A stretch of 64,000 nucleotides of DNA, taken from NCBI RefSeq assembly GCF_037975245.1, contig NC_092568.1:3288001-3352000 (forward strand). The letters are read 5' to 3'. Both the position numbers and the translations under genes were made by a program. This DNA comes from Apostichopus japonicus (Eukaryota > Echinodermata > Holothuroidea > Aspidochirotida > Stichopodidae). Positions 1 to 11,900 of this stretch are shown piece after piece (within the stretch, counting starts at the first letter, position 1; every line of letters starts with the position of its first letter). The notes beneath the pieces are model-generated. The model was not told where the DNA came from. It saw only the letters and a program-made list of their open reading frames with translations, and made no database searches.

Positions 1-362
1 CACACTAACATGACTGTTATTGATAAGCACTCTATATCTCAAGTTAAACTTCAGATGTCATGCACTTGTTCTGGTTCCGTGACAGTTACAACAGGGGCTT
101 TTAACCCAAGTTTAAAGTTATCAGTATTGCCCAATATGCTAGAAAGTTAAAATATGGTCATTCATGTCGTAACTTCAGAAAGCATGTTACTGCCATCCCT
201 ATGGACCTACCATAACATTTTTTAGCAGAGGAAGCAACACTGACCATCTTTGGGCTACAACGTTCGATGGAGTACATTTGTTATGAGGGGATAGGTTAGT
301 ACGCAGCCACTATCAAGAATTAATAAGATACCACACAAATCAAAGAGTCATGACAGACTCAC

Positions 363-510
363 CTGTTCCCATAACGTTTTCTGCTAGATGACAGTGTTCC
401 TCCCCAGGCTCTTTACACATCTCCACAACATCCTTGCATGTTGTCTCAGGATTGATTGGTATCTCGGTGACATTGTCTGCTTTGTTACTTAGATGCACCC
501 TCAAAATCAT
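363..510 (-). CDS. ASPP: ASPP-family protein, coding exon 2 (N-terminal ubiquitin-like domain)
   Basis: The minus strand has an acceptor ending gcag just above 510 and a donor gtgagt just below 363. The 148-nt exon is open throughout and starts MILRVHLSN, followed by [20 protein letters not shown] and EEHCHLAE. This matches, from memory, the N-terminus of vertebrate ASPP1/ASPP2 (PPP1R13B/TP53BP2), whose ubiquitin-like fold precedes the coiled coil, ankyrin repeats and SH3 domain that bind p53 and PP1. Only this part is in the window; later exons would lie below base 1. The exon enters at phase 0 and leaves with one extra base. It could instead be the first coding exon, because its own ATG sits right at the acceptor, as in the vertebrate start. 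Family call secure; which vertebrate paralogue it corresponds to cannot be decided. Confidence 0.85.
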
Positions 511-2301
511 CTGCAATTTAACAAAAGCAAATTATGCACATGTCTGAGTGATTCGACACCTCTTTACGACCCAGTCCTCTATGAATCTTACAGTAAATCA
601 TAGCACATAACGTGTACATTTTATCATCAGTTGCAAAAATGACAAGAAGTACGTTTCTGAAACAAATTTTCGAACATGTGTTTTGCATCTAGGTCTGAGT
701 TAACAATCTATTATTGTAATATGTTTTGTTTTCCTCAAAATTTTAAAAATAACACTAATATCATTTAAGTGCATTATTTATGCAAACTGCATTTATGGAG
801 CACAGCTCTCTACTTGGTTACCATGGATATTTGAATAAAACTTTATGTCCACCAACCATTAAATAGCAAACGATGTTTAGAATAAAATTGTTTTATGAAT
901 TTTTCTATCAATTTTTCCTACAAGCAAATGATACTGCATGCAGTACAGTAGAGGTGGATGGTAAACAAAACTAATTTGAATTTATTTTCGATATGGTAGC
1001 TCTTAGGTTGTTGTTATTTTATCTAACTGTGACATGACTGACTTCCAAGGCTGACAGTTTAATTTCTTCCCTATATAAAATTATCCAATTGAAAAAGAGA
1101 ATTATCACTGCTTGGGTAAGCACAGGAAATTAACTTCAACCTTGGAAACCTCAGAATTTTGCACTTGTAAGTCAAAGTTGACATTTAGAATGGTCTGCTT
1201 ACTGTTCTATGCCGAACGTGTTGAGAACCAACAATATCAACTATAAAACAACTCTTGAGCATTAGAGAAGAAATTTTTGAAATAGTTACAGCTTTCTCTG
1301 ATTCACCAATTCAGTTATTTCTGGCAAAGCTTGTGAATGCTTGTACTCAAAACAAGGCTGCAATTGATGAAACATCTATGCCAGTGGCCGGGCTAATACT
1401 GTATCATCAATGGTAAACACATTGTAATGTCCAGTAATAATAGCTAAATGTACATCAAACTTCAAAGTATATGAAACTACAGTATCCAATTCCAGACATC
1501 CTATTGGCATCAGTTTCAAGTTTCCCAATATTCCAGTTTTTATTCTATTAACAAAGAACTTTCCTTCTCCATGTAAACTCTTTTATGTTCATTTATATCC
1601 ATTCCTTAGGTAATATTGTTGAATGTTTGTGACAATAAAGTCACTTTATGATGCAATTGAAGAGAGGAGAGGAAACTTGCCCATTATCTTTCCTCATACC
1701 TCTTCTCCTTAGAGGCTAACAATTAACTCTACTTCTCAATAACAGTCTGTTTTATCTACTTCCGGACCCAGACAAGACTGTAATTGTCACAGCTTCTCAA
1801 TATAGATAAGGCAACAATAAACGTGCAGTTTACCTACAAAACAGTAGTAAATAACAATGACACAAACACACTTAAAAGCTTTGTTCAGTTTACATGTTTA
1901 GAGAGTCTGTAACGACCATTCTTTAATACATACTGTACACTTGCCTGTCTATACTACAAGATGCCTCTTATCAAGTTTTATGACAAACAATTCACCATAT
2001 CCAAAGGCCGCCTCAACTTTGTTACAACTAGCGGAAAACATTTCCAAACCCTGTCCCTTTTTCTACCGCGCAGGAGTAGTCAAGTAGCCGATAAATTATC
2101 ATTCACCGTAAAATTGAGTAAGTAACATAAAACACCACAACTGTCTTTAAGAAACATGTGTTACATTCTGAAATGTATCTATTCAATATGGTATACGCAT
2201 GTACACAAACCATGCATAATTCTGTTCTATAGCAGGGAATAATAATACCACATAGCAAAATGCTATACAAAAAAGTTCATATTGCTAAACAAATCATATT
2301 T

Positions 2302-2536
2302 GGCGGAGTGTATAGCCTAGTGGTTAACGCCGGCGTCTCCCAGTCATGAGATCCCCGGTTCGATTCCCCGCCGACAGCAATGTGTGTCGTCTGGCAAGGG
2401 TGTTGTTCAATAACAACTTCCTGACATGGACGTTAAATGGATGTGTGCCGAGAGATTGGCTTCGGTCAGCTTGCGAGTCTACAAGCCTCCATGGCTTCTT
2501 TCGCGAGTTCCTGCTTGCGGGAAGATCACATATACA

Positions 2537-2566
<30 letters not shown>
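2302..2566 (+). mobile_element. tRNA-derived SINE with (CATA)n tail, copy 1
   Basis: The head (2302-2374) is tRNA-like: an A-box-like TAGCCTAGTGGTTAACGCC and a B-box GGTTCGATTCC with GGCGG...CCGCC ends. An unrelated body follows (about 2375-2528), then a (CATA)n tail to 2566. The body recurs at about 56691-56798, sharing CATGGACGTTAAAT, TTCGGTCAGCTTGCG and GAGTTCCTGCTTGC, again followed by (CATA)n. The combination of pol III promoter head, shared body and simple tail defines a SINE. The acceptor stem is imperfect, so this is not a working tRNA gene. Confidence 0.8.
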
Positions 2567-2567
<1 letters not shown>

Positions 2568-3354
2568 TGCAGTTTTGTACACAGAAACCGTAGTATATTT
2601 TAAGAGCCAAAATTTATTCTTGCATAGTACAGTACGTGGAATGTCCCGTACATCAAGGTTCTCATACAATCTCGTAAGGCTTTTCCATTTATTTATTTAT
2701 GTTTTTATTTTATTTTAGTGTCACTAGTTTTTCATACTCTGACATTCAAAGTTTTCTACCTTGTGTGAACTGTGCCATTATCATCTACACAAAACAAACA
2801 AACAGACATTTCCATGGGAACATACTAATTCAAACAAACCGAATTATACGGTACTACAAAACAGAAGAAGAATCATTGTTTTCCTAACACTACTACATAC
2901 AAACCAAATCAGTTAAAACTGGCATTACAAGCTCAAAAGGTGAACCGCACTTCACGTACTATATTACAGGTAGTCTTCTCTGTATATGGCTCAACCACAA
3001 GGAATATAGCCTAACAATACCTCCTGTTGTTATCAATACAACAGAAGACAGTCTCAATAGATTTAAACCTACACACATTGTTTGTTCTTTTGTTAAACAC
3101 TAATGGAATGTAAAATGACACTTCTTTTGACCATTACTCACTACTACAGTACAGTAAAAGTAACTTTCTTAGTATTGAGATAACGCTAGACTTTGCAAAG
3201 AATGGTTTACTACAATAACATATATTCCAAACAGTCACCTCCGGAATACATTATACCAAATTATTGGCGACATTCAGTCCAGATAGAGTATTGGACTTAC
3301 AGTAGTAATTCCTTGGTTGGAATCACCATCAGGACTAAAGTGATAAAAGTGTAT

Positions 3355-3715
3355 TTTGATCTCTTCAAAATTTGTTAATACAATCCTGGTAATATATCTG
3401 TTCATGAGTTTGTAACATAATACACAGGGAGCAAAATGAGTAGCCTTGACGAAACATGTGTTTTGTTCCTTCAAATTTGTTCATAACCTCCTCTGTCATT
3501 TCTTTTTCATTATTTGTTCACATACAGTAAATACAGTGTTAAGAAATATAGCAAGTAAAATGTGTATCCCCTGGCCAAAAGTGTTGTTTGCTCCTTCAAA
3601 ATTGTTAATAACATCCTGGTCATTTTTCCTCTTCATGATTTAATAACATAATACAATTTTAAGAAACACAGGAAGCAAAATGAGTAGCCTTAAGCAAGGA
3701 TGTAGCAGAAGACCC
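3355..3715. repeat. Degenerate tandem repeat, about three units of 110-130 bp
   Basis: Three successive blocks share ttgttaataacatcctggt-like, ttcatgatttaataacataa-like and ggaagcaaaatgagtagcct-like segments in the same order, with many substitutions. An old local duplication with no coding character. Confidence 0.5.
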
Positions 3716-6548
3716 TTCTACTTTCAAAATAAAATAATTACTTAGACTGAAACGATTCACTTTTTCACTCTGCTTTCTCATTCTTCCATCTCTGAATTAA
3801 AGATCACATCAAAAGCGGGAGTAAACAGCATCATATCTTGAACAAGATCACTTCAGACATCCCCAAATACTTTTTAGAAATCTCTACCCCTCTGGTACCT
3901 TAACTACAACTCCATGGCTAATTTAAACATTTTGCAGTTTAAGTTATCCACGGGATAACAAACAAAGCAGTCCTATACTTACATGTGATTAATACACTAT
4001 TCACACTGCCAAAGATGTCCTGAAGGTATACTTAGGGGAGGGGAGGGGGAAATGTGGATCTATCTTCAAAGAAAAGTTTTATAGCATTCAATTTTCTTGT
4101 AGCAGTTTTGAAGGATCTGCAGTTTATCCCTCAGAAAATAATGTAGTTTCTGTGTAAAAAACACTGTTACATCTTAGGGCTTGTACAACAACTTGACCAT
4201 TTTGCATAGCATTTGCAATACCATAACCGATAAATTATAATAATTATAGTAATAATCTGAACTGGAGACTTCATAAAACAGATGAATTACAATAGATTCT
4301 ACAACCCTGCCCCATAGTACATGTGATTATACAGTATCTCTTGCAAGTATGGCAAATTGTTAACATATTTTAAGTAACTGTCTTAAGTAACTGATCCAAT
4401 TTGCAAACTTGTTGTGCAAAAGGAGAGATTTCTACTGTATATAAGCTATGGTTTCCACATAAAGGAAGCAGATTTTTCACATACTATAGCTCAATACCCA
4501 GAAAGGGGCAAATCTCAACAATGTGTGCATATTAACTTAGCAAATATTGCACATAATATTATTTGAACACTCTTCCTTTGATAAAACAGAACAAAACCGT
4601 AACATAACAAAATGAAGCAAACAGGAACAAGTATGAAATTTTGATATGAAATTTATAAATGTTGATACTAATGTTTGTGTTTTTTAAGTTAAATAAGAAC
4701 TGAGCAGTAGTCAAAGGACAAGTGCTTGAATATATACATAACTGAACAAGCTTGGTACAGTACATTACCGTACTATTAAATGAAATGCTCATACTGGATC
4801 AGCAATCTCAGGTCATTCTACCCAAGCAATCTAGCCTCCAGAAATTAGCAATTGATGAAAAAATTCTCCAAATGTTTTCACCATTTCAAATGAGATTAAC
4901 TGTGATTAGCTAATTATTCCAGCATGGTCATACACTGGATATCATATATCCACATTCACAGCATCAATTTCAAATTTTGCCTTAGATTGAAATACAAAAC
5001 TATTTAGTCAAGCTAAATGACCCACATTACTACAAAAAAGTAGCCAGTACATTTCAGTCACCATCCAAATCACTTGTTTTGCTTATGAACTGACCAATTC
5101 CTGCATATCTTCTCACCACCTTGACTGCTCAATGTATATAAGACTATTAGAGTGATACTGTGATTTTGACAAAGATGATCTTTGAATCTTTCACAGTGTA
5201 TGCATATGGAAAAGTTTTAACCACAATCTGTGTGGTGTAATACCCCCAAAATGTTTACACATCGTACCCATAGACCAATGCCGAACACTGCAATGTCATT
5301 AACGTCTCCACTGTCAACCAGGGAGTACTAAAGCGTACAAATTTTGTACAGACATTTTGTACTTGCATGGCATTTCGGCCATTCTGCAAATCATTTTGCC
5401 ATACCTGGTAATTTATTCCCTATCAACACAACTTGACATTTGTTATCCACTGGGCTAAGTACATGGAAATGTCTCAGCTTGAATTTATGTAACTGCTCAA
5501 CCTTGCTTGTCACGACACACACAATAAGATAAAAGGATTTTGTGCAGCTGTTCAAAGCCTAATCCTACTTTCTTACAATGGATCAATTCATAATGTCAGA
5601 CTATCCAATTTCAAATTTCAGAGGTATTAACATTTTAACAATGCATTTAACTGGTTTCCTTTGAAAGGTTTTGTGAAACAATCTACACATTTCTTGCATT
5701 CTATTCAATTATGTAGAAACTGAAACATACTTGAACCCAATGAAATGAAAATCCATATTTGTCTCCATGTTCAGAGTATTTCTACCCAATTTTCAGCATG
5801 TATCAACAGGTGATGAAAAGCCATTGATCCAACATTAGTATTAATAGTCTGTCCCTTAAGCCTATACTGTATTAGAGGAAAGTCTACATAGGCTTAGGCC
5901 TTGTCTTTTCTCTGCTTTTCATTTGAATTTTTATCTTGCTGTTAGTAAAAGAATTATTTATAGTTAATTCAGTGGAATAGATTTCCCAGTTGTTCTCAAA
6001 GTCTGACGGCCCAAATTAATCAACATATGTAAAGTTAAGGAAATGTTATAAATCAATCATAATCTGTTTTGTTACAGTACATCGCAAGGAATTCGCTATG
6101 TACAGGCTTTTTCTTCCAACTTTGCTGTGATTTGAGTCAAAAAGTAATTGTAAATTGACATAAATGGTAGTGCGCTGTTAAACCAGTATCCCTAACCGAT
6201 AATTCAACTAACACGTAGCGTATCATAAGCCTATGAACAACTTACAAATACAATAGTGTAGGCCTAGGATACTTATTGTAACTAGGTGGCCTTATGTTTG
6301 GCTACAAGTTTCTAATTTAAACTAATACTTCCTACACTCCAACGTAGTTCTTTTATTTAAGACTAGTGTAGTTATGGTACACAGATGTTATCGTATCTTA
6401 GGCTGGATCACTATGTTCTATACTGACATGTATGTGCTAACTAGGACTACTATATAATCCTACAGTATTGCCTAACGTCTTATAGTAGCCTAACCTACAG
6501 TGCAACATGTCTGTGTGCATATCAAACCAAACGAGTAAAAATTCTTAC

Positions 6549-6572
6549 ATCATTCACGATGTCACCCGGCAT
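6549..6572 (-). CDS. ASPP: ASPP-family protein, probable coding exon 1
   Basis: On the minus strand an ATG at 6572-6570 opens MPGDIVND and runs into a donor GAT|gtaagaat at phase 0, matching the phase-0 acceptor of the exon at 363-510. The joined start would be [17 protein letters not shown]. Some vertebrate ASPP isoforms likewise carry a few residues before the conserved M-x-L-x-V. The 5'UTR should continue above 6572. No cDNA supports it, and translation could equally start at the ATG in the next exon, making this leader non-coding. Confidence 0.6.
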
Positions 6573-6902
6573 AATCCCTTCTTTTGACAAAGAGAATTCA
6601 CCACTTGTGAAATAATACGCGTATATATCCCAATCACGAAAAGATATACAGTTGAAATCTACTATTTATAAATGAGATAGTATTCAGTCTCTTCGGGTTG
6701 ATTTACGTCACTCTGTTATGGCTATTCATGTCTTCCTCTTCTGCTAGTTATAAAATGCCGTGTCCAGAAATATGAGCACACGTATCGATTCTTGTTAGAG
6801 GGGACGCTATGACAATACTGTTGATTTTGAGTATTGTGCAGTCAAACATACAGACTGGCCGACTAAATCAGGGTGGGAAATGAAATGGGGCACAACAATT
6901 TA

Positions 6903-7307
6903 AGGCCCGGTCACACTACAGCGATATTTTATCGAAATACGGTCCGATTTTTCCGATTTAAGGCCGAAGAGTGAGGTTTGTGGTAGTGAATGTAATGAAT
7001 GCAGTAGAATATTCGAATACCTACTTCAAATCTGAGGGGTTCTAGAACTGACTACATTCTGAAGTGACGTCACATCGAAAAGTGATAAAAATCGGAAGAG
7101 AAATCGGATAGCTAACCGATAAAAGGAAACGGAGTCAATATCAAAAGTTAGGAGAGGGCTATTCCACATCGGAATGGCTCAACAGATAGCAAATCAGGTC
7201 CTTTATCACTGTGGCTAGAAGACCCGAACGAAAAACTGTCTGTTTCGATTCCTCTGGGAAAATCGGATAGTATTCCGATAAAATATCGCTGTAGTGTGAC
7301 CGGGCCT
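6903..7307. mobile_element. Harbinger-like MITE with long terminal inverted repeats
   Basis: The left end AGGCCCGGTCACACTACAGC and the right end are perfect inverted copies over about 32 nt, and similarity continues inward imperfectly (ccgatttttcc against ggaaaatcgg). The 405-bp element is flanked on both sides by TTA (6900-6902 and 7308-7310), a 3-bp duplication of the PIF/Harbinger type. It has no coding capacity. Confidence 0.75.
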
Positions 7308-7886
7308 TTATAGATTGGTTATCTATCGGGTGGATAGGTTGCGGAATGGAAGAGAGCAGGGGAGGGGTCAAATTAATTGGGTGGGAGAGTTGAGTCGAGT
7401 TGTGGATTGGGTGAATCTATATAGATAGTCCCAACTCCCATGACATGAAACTTTATCGTATCTGGGACTTGGTAGAAGGAAGACGTGTTGTGGTGGTTTG
7501 AGTGTGGTTGGAGAATCACTTTGCATAAAGTTTACTCTCTGGCGAGAAGTGAAGGGCATGCTGTCCAGACTTTTCTCAACATTATTACCATCCTTAGTTT
7601 TCAGGATAAAATATATACAGATAGTGAATTGCTAGAACATGACTAAAAGTATCTGTCATTTATTTTATACATGATCGAACTCTATATGAAAAATAAAGTA
7701 TTGTCTATGGATAATTGATTTCATCTTCCATTTGCAAATTGGCTGACTGTATGAACGTATTTTTACAATTACATTCAAATGAAAGGGTAACTTTTTATCT
7801 AAACTTGCTACGACTGTGTAACATATATGAACTATTGCTAAATAAATGCATCGAACACTAATACAGTCGGTTAGCCTGGTGATTAG

Positions 7887-7941
7887 GAAGTGTGGCCTTC
7901 AAATTCCTTCTTTTTAATGAAGTGTGGCCTTCAAATTCCTT
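7887..7941. repeat. Short direct duplication, 32-bp period
   Basis: gaagtgtggccttcaaattc occurs at 7887 and again at 7919, giving a two-copy tandem upstream of POLH. Confidence 0.8.
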
Positions 7942-8864
7942 TTAAAAGACATGTTTGAGTAAATCCAAAATCCCTCGTATGTAGGCCTACCCATGAGAGA
8001 CAAACTCTTCCCCAATGACTGTGTAAAAAATTTGAAAGGCAAATGAAACCTTTCATGTATCTCTTAACATGACTTTCCCTAAATTATATACCATAAGCTT
8101 ATGTTTATTATATGACTTGGTGAAGGGATACTATACTGATGTATCGGACTTCATGGACATCAATGGTATTGGTTATATGTGGTCAGGTTAGCGACATATA
8201 AACATCCAGATACCTGCATTATTTAATTATAGGGGGCACCAATCCCACCGACTTGTAATTGACGGTAGTATATAACTAAACAATCGACCATGAGGGATTT
8301 CGTTTCATGGTTTTTGATTGCGGAAAGGATTACTGCAATATTTCGTGGATTTCAAGTCACATACATTACAAACTCGTATGAACTTTGGGTGACCTTAATG
8401 TAACTTTCTTGATCGTTGACTATTTTCCGTGGGTAATAGGTCCATGCTACTGCTTTTCCATGGGCTTTTATGTTCAGGACTAAGCTAGCTAGGCCTAACT
8501 TAGGCTGGGGCCTAAGTTATGTGTTTGTGCAAGAGCAATTGCATCACAGTTGATCAACAATCTGCAGAGGTGCGACTTATGAAAAGTAAGTTATGATTAT
8601 GAAGTTGGGAGCAGACATATAAATACGCTATAGCCTACCTTAATTTTAATTCTCGATGGCTATCAGGCTATGTAACATGAGCAATGTGTGATGAGGACTA
8701 TAGTTATGATTTTATATTTTTAGTTCAACTCATTCCTGAATAACTGTTCTTACTTTTAGATTCTGTATCATAGTATAGTATAAAATCTGCAGCCTGCATG
8801 TGATTGTTTTGGAAGTTGAATCTCATTCAATATGTTTTCTTTTTTTCTCCAGTTTATGTTAACC

Positions 8865-8995
8865 ATGAGCTTGGATAGAGTGGTTGTGCTCATTGATATG
8901 GATTGTTTCTATGTTCAAGTAGAACAGCGAGACAAACCAGAATTGAAAGGGAAGCCATGTGCTGTGGTTCAGTACAAAACCTACAAAGGTGGAGG
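8865..8995 (+). CDS. POLH: POLH exon with start codon (residues 1-44)
   Basis: The start lies 12 nt inside an exon whose acceptor (ctccag) ends at 8852. ATG at 8865 has A at -3 region context accATGa; the in-frame ATG at 8856 is weaker. Encodes the first metal-binding aspartate and ends KGGG at a GG|gtaagt donor (phase 2). Confidence 0.9.
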
Positions 8996-11900
8996 GTAAG
9001 TAGGCTAAAGTAAGTCAGGGTCTAATAAAATTCCCCCCCCCCCCCCCTCCAAAAAAAAAAGGTGTCCTCAATATCATCCCCTATCTGCCAGCTTTACAAT
9101 GTATCTGTCTAATCAATAGTCCTGTAAGGAAAGCTTGTGGGTTTGTCTGGGAAGAATATCTTCCTATTTAAGGTACTGTATCCTTCTGTGCATATTTCTG
9201 TCATGATAGAGATGCTGTGCTCCATAGCAAATGTTGGCAAAGTTATATGTTCAGGTTGAACATGATTTCTCATATGCAAGTTGTATGTAGAAAGTAGGCC
9301 TAGCCTATGTCATAAACATATGTCAAACAAAGGACAAAGGACACTAGAAAAGCATAAATATTTTATAATGCTGGTGACCTTTAAAGAGTAAATTAACATA
9401 TATGTATATAAATATGGACAAATGAAATAAATGGACAAATACATTAGAGGAAGGAGGAGAAAAACTGAACTATGTTATTGAGATGAATTTGGTATTAGTG
9501 ATAATACATCTGCATAAACTTTTCTCAGAAAGTAAGATTTACTACTGTATAGTGAAACTTCCCAAGCATTATATCAGACTCGGTCTAAATGAAATATTGA
9601 ATGTGATGTATGCATGGTTTATCGACAGGACTATAGCAGTCAGTTATGAGGCCAGAGACCGTGGAGTAAAACGAGGCATGATGGGAGACGAGGCACAGAA
9701 GTTCTGTCCAGAAATCGAACTGGTCCGTGTCCCTGTTCAGAGGGACAAGGCAGATCTGACAAAGTAAGCAATCTAAACTTCTTAATGGCATCTTTTTGTT
9801 GTGAGTGTGTTAATACCAAATTATACAGATATTATGACTGGTAAATTAATTTAAACAGCAACTAGACTACATATTACAAACACTTTATAGTTAAAATAGA
9901 GAGATTATCAGGTTTCAAGAATGTATTTAGTTATTCTGACATAATCACAGACTTAAAGCAATTGGCGTGTGTGGTAGGAAGAAGGACAGTTGATGTGTGT
10001 GTGTGCAAAGGGGCAAAGAGGTGGAAGGGGATGGAAGGGATTAGTTGGCAAACTATGCTAAATCTCTCAAATTTGGTGTAAATTTTGTCCTTAATGAACA
10101 TCCAAGAAACAATCTTTGTGGCCTCGGACAGCATTCACCCTAAAGTTGCTTATAAGTGGAAGTGTTTACACCGATGTGTTGAACTCTTTGAATGGTCCAA
10201 TCAGATACAGGGAGGCTGGAGCAGAAGTCATCAACGTTCTGATGCAGTTTAGCAAGAAGGTTGAACGTGCCAGCATCGATGAGGCTTTCATTGATCTGAC
10301 AGACGAAGTTGAGGCTCGCCTCTCACAGATGGGAGAGCATCCCATCTCGCTGGAGATGTTACCATATACTCATGTAGCAGGATGGCAAGATGAAAAATCT
10401 GCTCAAGATGATGAAAGAGAAGAAGAATGTGAAGGAAAAAAAAGGCCTCCAATATCAAAGGAAGGTAATGTAAAATACATCAAACTTTCAGTTTTAGAGT
10501 CTGCCAAATCAAAAGTGCCAATTGCTGTGTATTTATTTTACTCCTTGATTAAATCAAGGTTACTTGGTTAGCATGCTTCTTCTCTCTGTCGAGGGTGCAT
10601 GCATATCTTTAAGATGATTACATCAACGTGAACACTAAGACACAGTAATCATCTTTAATATCTAATTGTGAGGAAACATGGATGTTTTTGTCCGTCTTGG
10701 TTTCTCTGTTAAGGCTGTTTCATTATTTACCTTTCTTTGCTAGTTTCTCTAATGTCTGTCTCCATCTTGCTTGCTAGTTTCTGTCTCAGTCATTTTGTCC
10801 TTTCTGTCTGTTTGTCTTCATCTCTATCTGTCTGTCTGTTCCTCTAGTGTCTGGACTCTTGAATGCCCAGTGTTACTTAACGGTGGTTCTCAATAATTCA
10901 CTCTGAGCAATGTTTGAACTATTGGTGACTCTTTTGAAAGAGATAGTGGCAGTATTTTGCAGTCAGTGAGATGGCAGACATTATCTGAAATCGTTTCATT
11001 GACAGGTTCTTTGAGTCACTAGTTTTGAAAACTTCTTTCAGTTGAAATTCTGTGGTGCTTTTTGCAGCTGTTTCTATGTATACAGAGTTCTACTGCCAAT
11101 GCGTTGACAGTAGCAGCCAGGTGTCAACATAATAAGAGGCAAATGATATGTCTCGCCGTGGGTAAACTCCATGGAGGTAATTCCCAAATCATCAGAGTTT
11201 AAATTGTCTCTACTATCAGCAAATTAAATTTAAAATTAAATATCCACAGATATGAGGAAGGATCAACTGCATCAGTGGCTTGGCAGCTTGAGCAAAATTG
11301 AAGACAAACGTTTAGCGGTGGGAGCGGTCATTACAGAAGAAATGAGGGCAGCAGTGCTGCAGCAAACCAAGTTCAACTGTTCAGCTGGCATCGCACATAA
11401 TAAGGTTCGTCTGCTCGATGCATGATCTTGCTTCCATGATATTGGAAGGACTAGAGGTTAAAGCCAGCTGCATACTGCCAGACTGAATCATGGATTGTCA
11501 GATGGATTGCCTGCGATTATGCAAATGTAATCAACAACAGGGAAGTAAATTTGCATATTACCCAAACGAGCACCGGTCATAAGGTATTCAGCATGCTGTC
11601 GTGAGTCATACATAGTGTGGGGATCAGTGGTAGGACTATGAGTCTTGACAACTATGGAATATCAGGTCAAGCTGAATTGTGTATTCTACAGTCCGGCAGT
11701 ATGTGGCTGGGTTTACAAATGCATGAATAAAAAATAAAAATTAATGTTTCTCTCTCACTTCATTGACCATAATCTCATGATATCATTTCTCATTTGAAAT
11801 TACATTGTTTTTACTAATAAATTTGTTCTTGTTATGATAACTAATTATGTGAATATGATTCCAAGTGCTTGGAAATTTCAATGATACTGTCCTACTGAAA

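Larger units (their letters stand above)
511..6548 (-). other. ASPP intron 1, non-coding
   Basis: A 6-kb AT-rich intron between the two ASPP coding exons. It holds a SINE (2302-2566) and a degenerate tandem repeat (about 3355-3715). Every open frame in it is short, of low complexity or repeat-derived, and none has family character. I see no RNA gene here. Confidence 0.6.
6573..8852. promoter_or_regulatory. Head-to-head intergenic region between ASPP (-) and POLH (+)
   Basis: About 2.3 kb separates the ASPP ATG from the POLH start codon, and the genes diverge, so both promoters should lie here. A MITE occupies 6903-7307. A perfect 3' acceptor (tttttttctccag, ending 8852) just before the POLH start implies an upstream non-coding exon; a possible donor is gaaaa|gtaagttat near 8584. 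No TATA box or CpG-rich core could be assigned with confidence. Confidence 0.45.

Noticed and set aside
2302-2374. Possible functional tRNA gene
   Set aside because: Acceptor and anticodon stems do not pair properly, and the body plus (CATA)n tail recurs at 56691, so it is a SINE head.
7159-7559. Two minus-strand frames upstream of POLH
   Set aside because: The first overlaps the MITE; neither shows domain character or conserved motif.
7947-7956. p53 half-site AGACATGTTT between ASPP and POLH
   Set aside because: A perfect half-site is expected by chance about once per few kb, and no second half-site lies adjacent.
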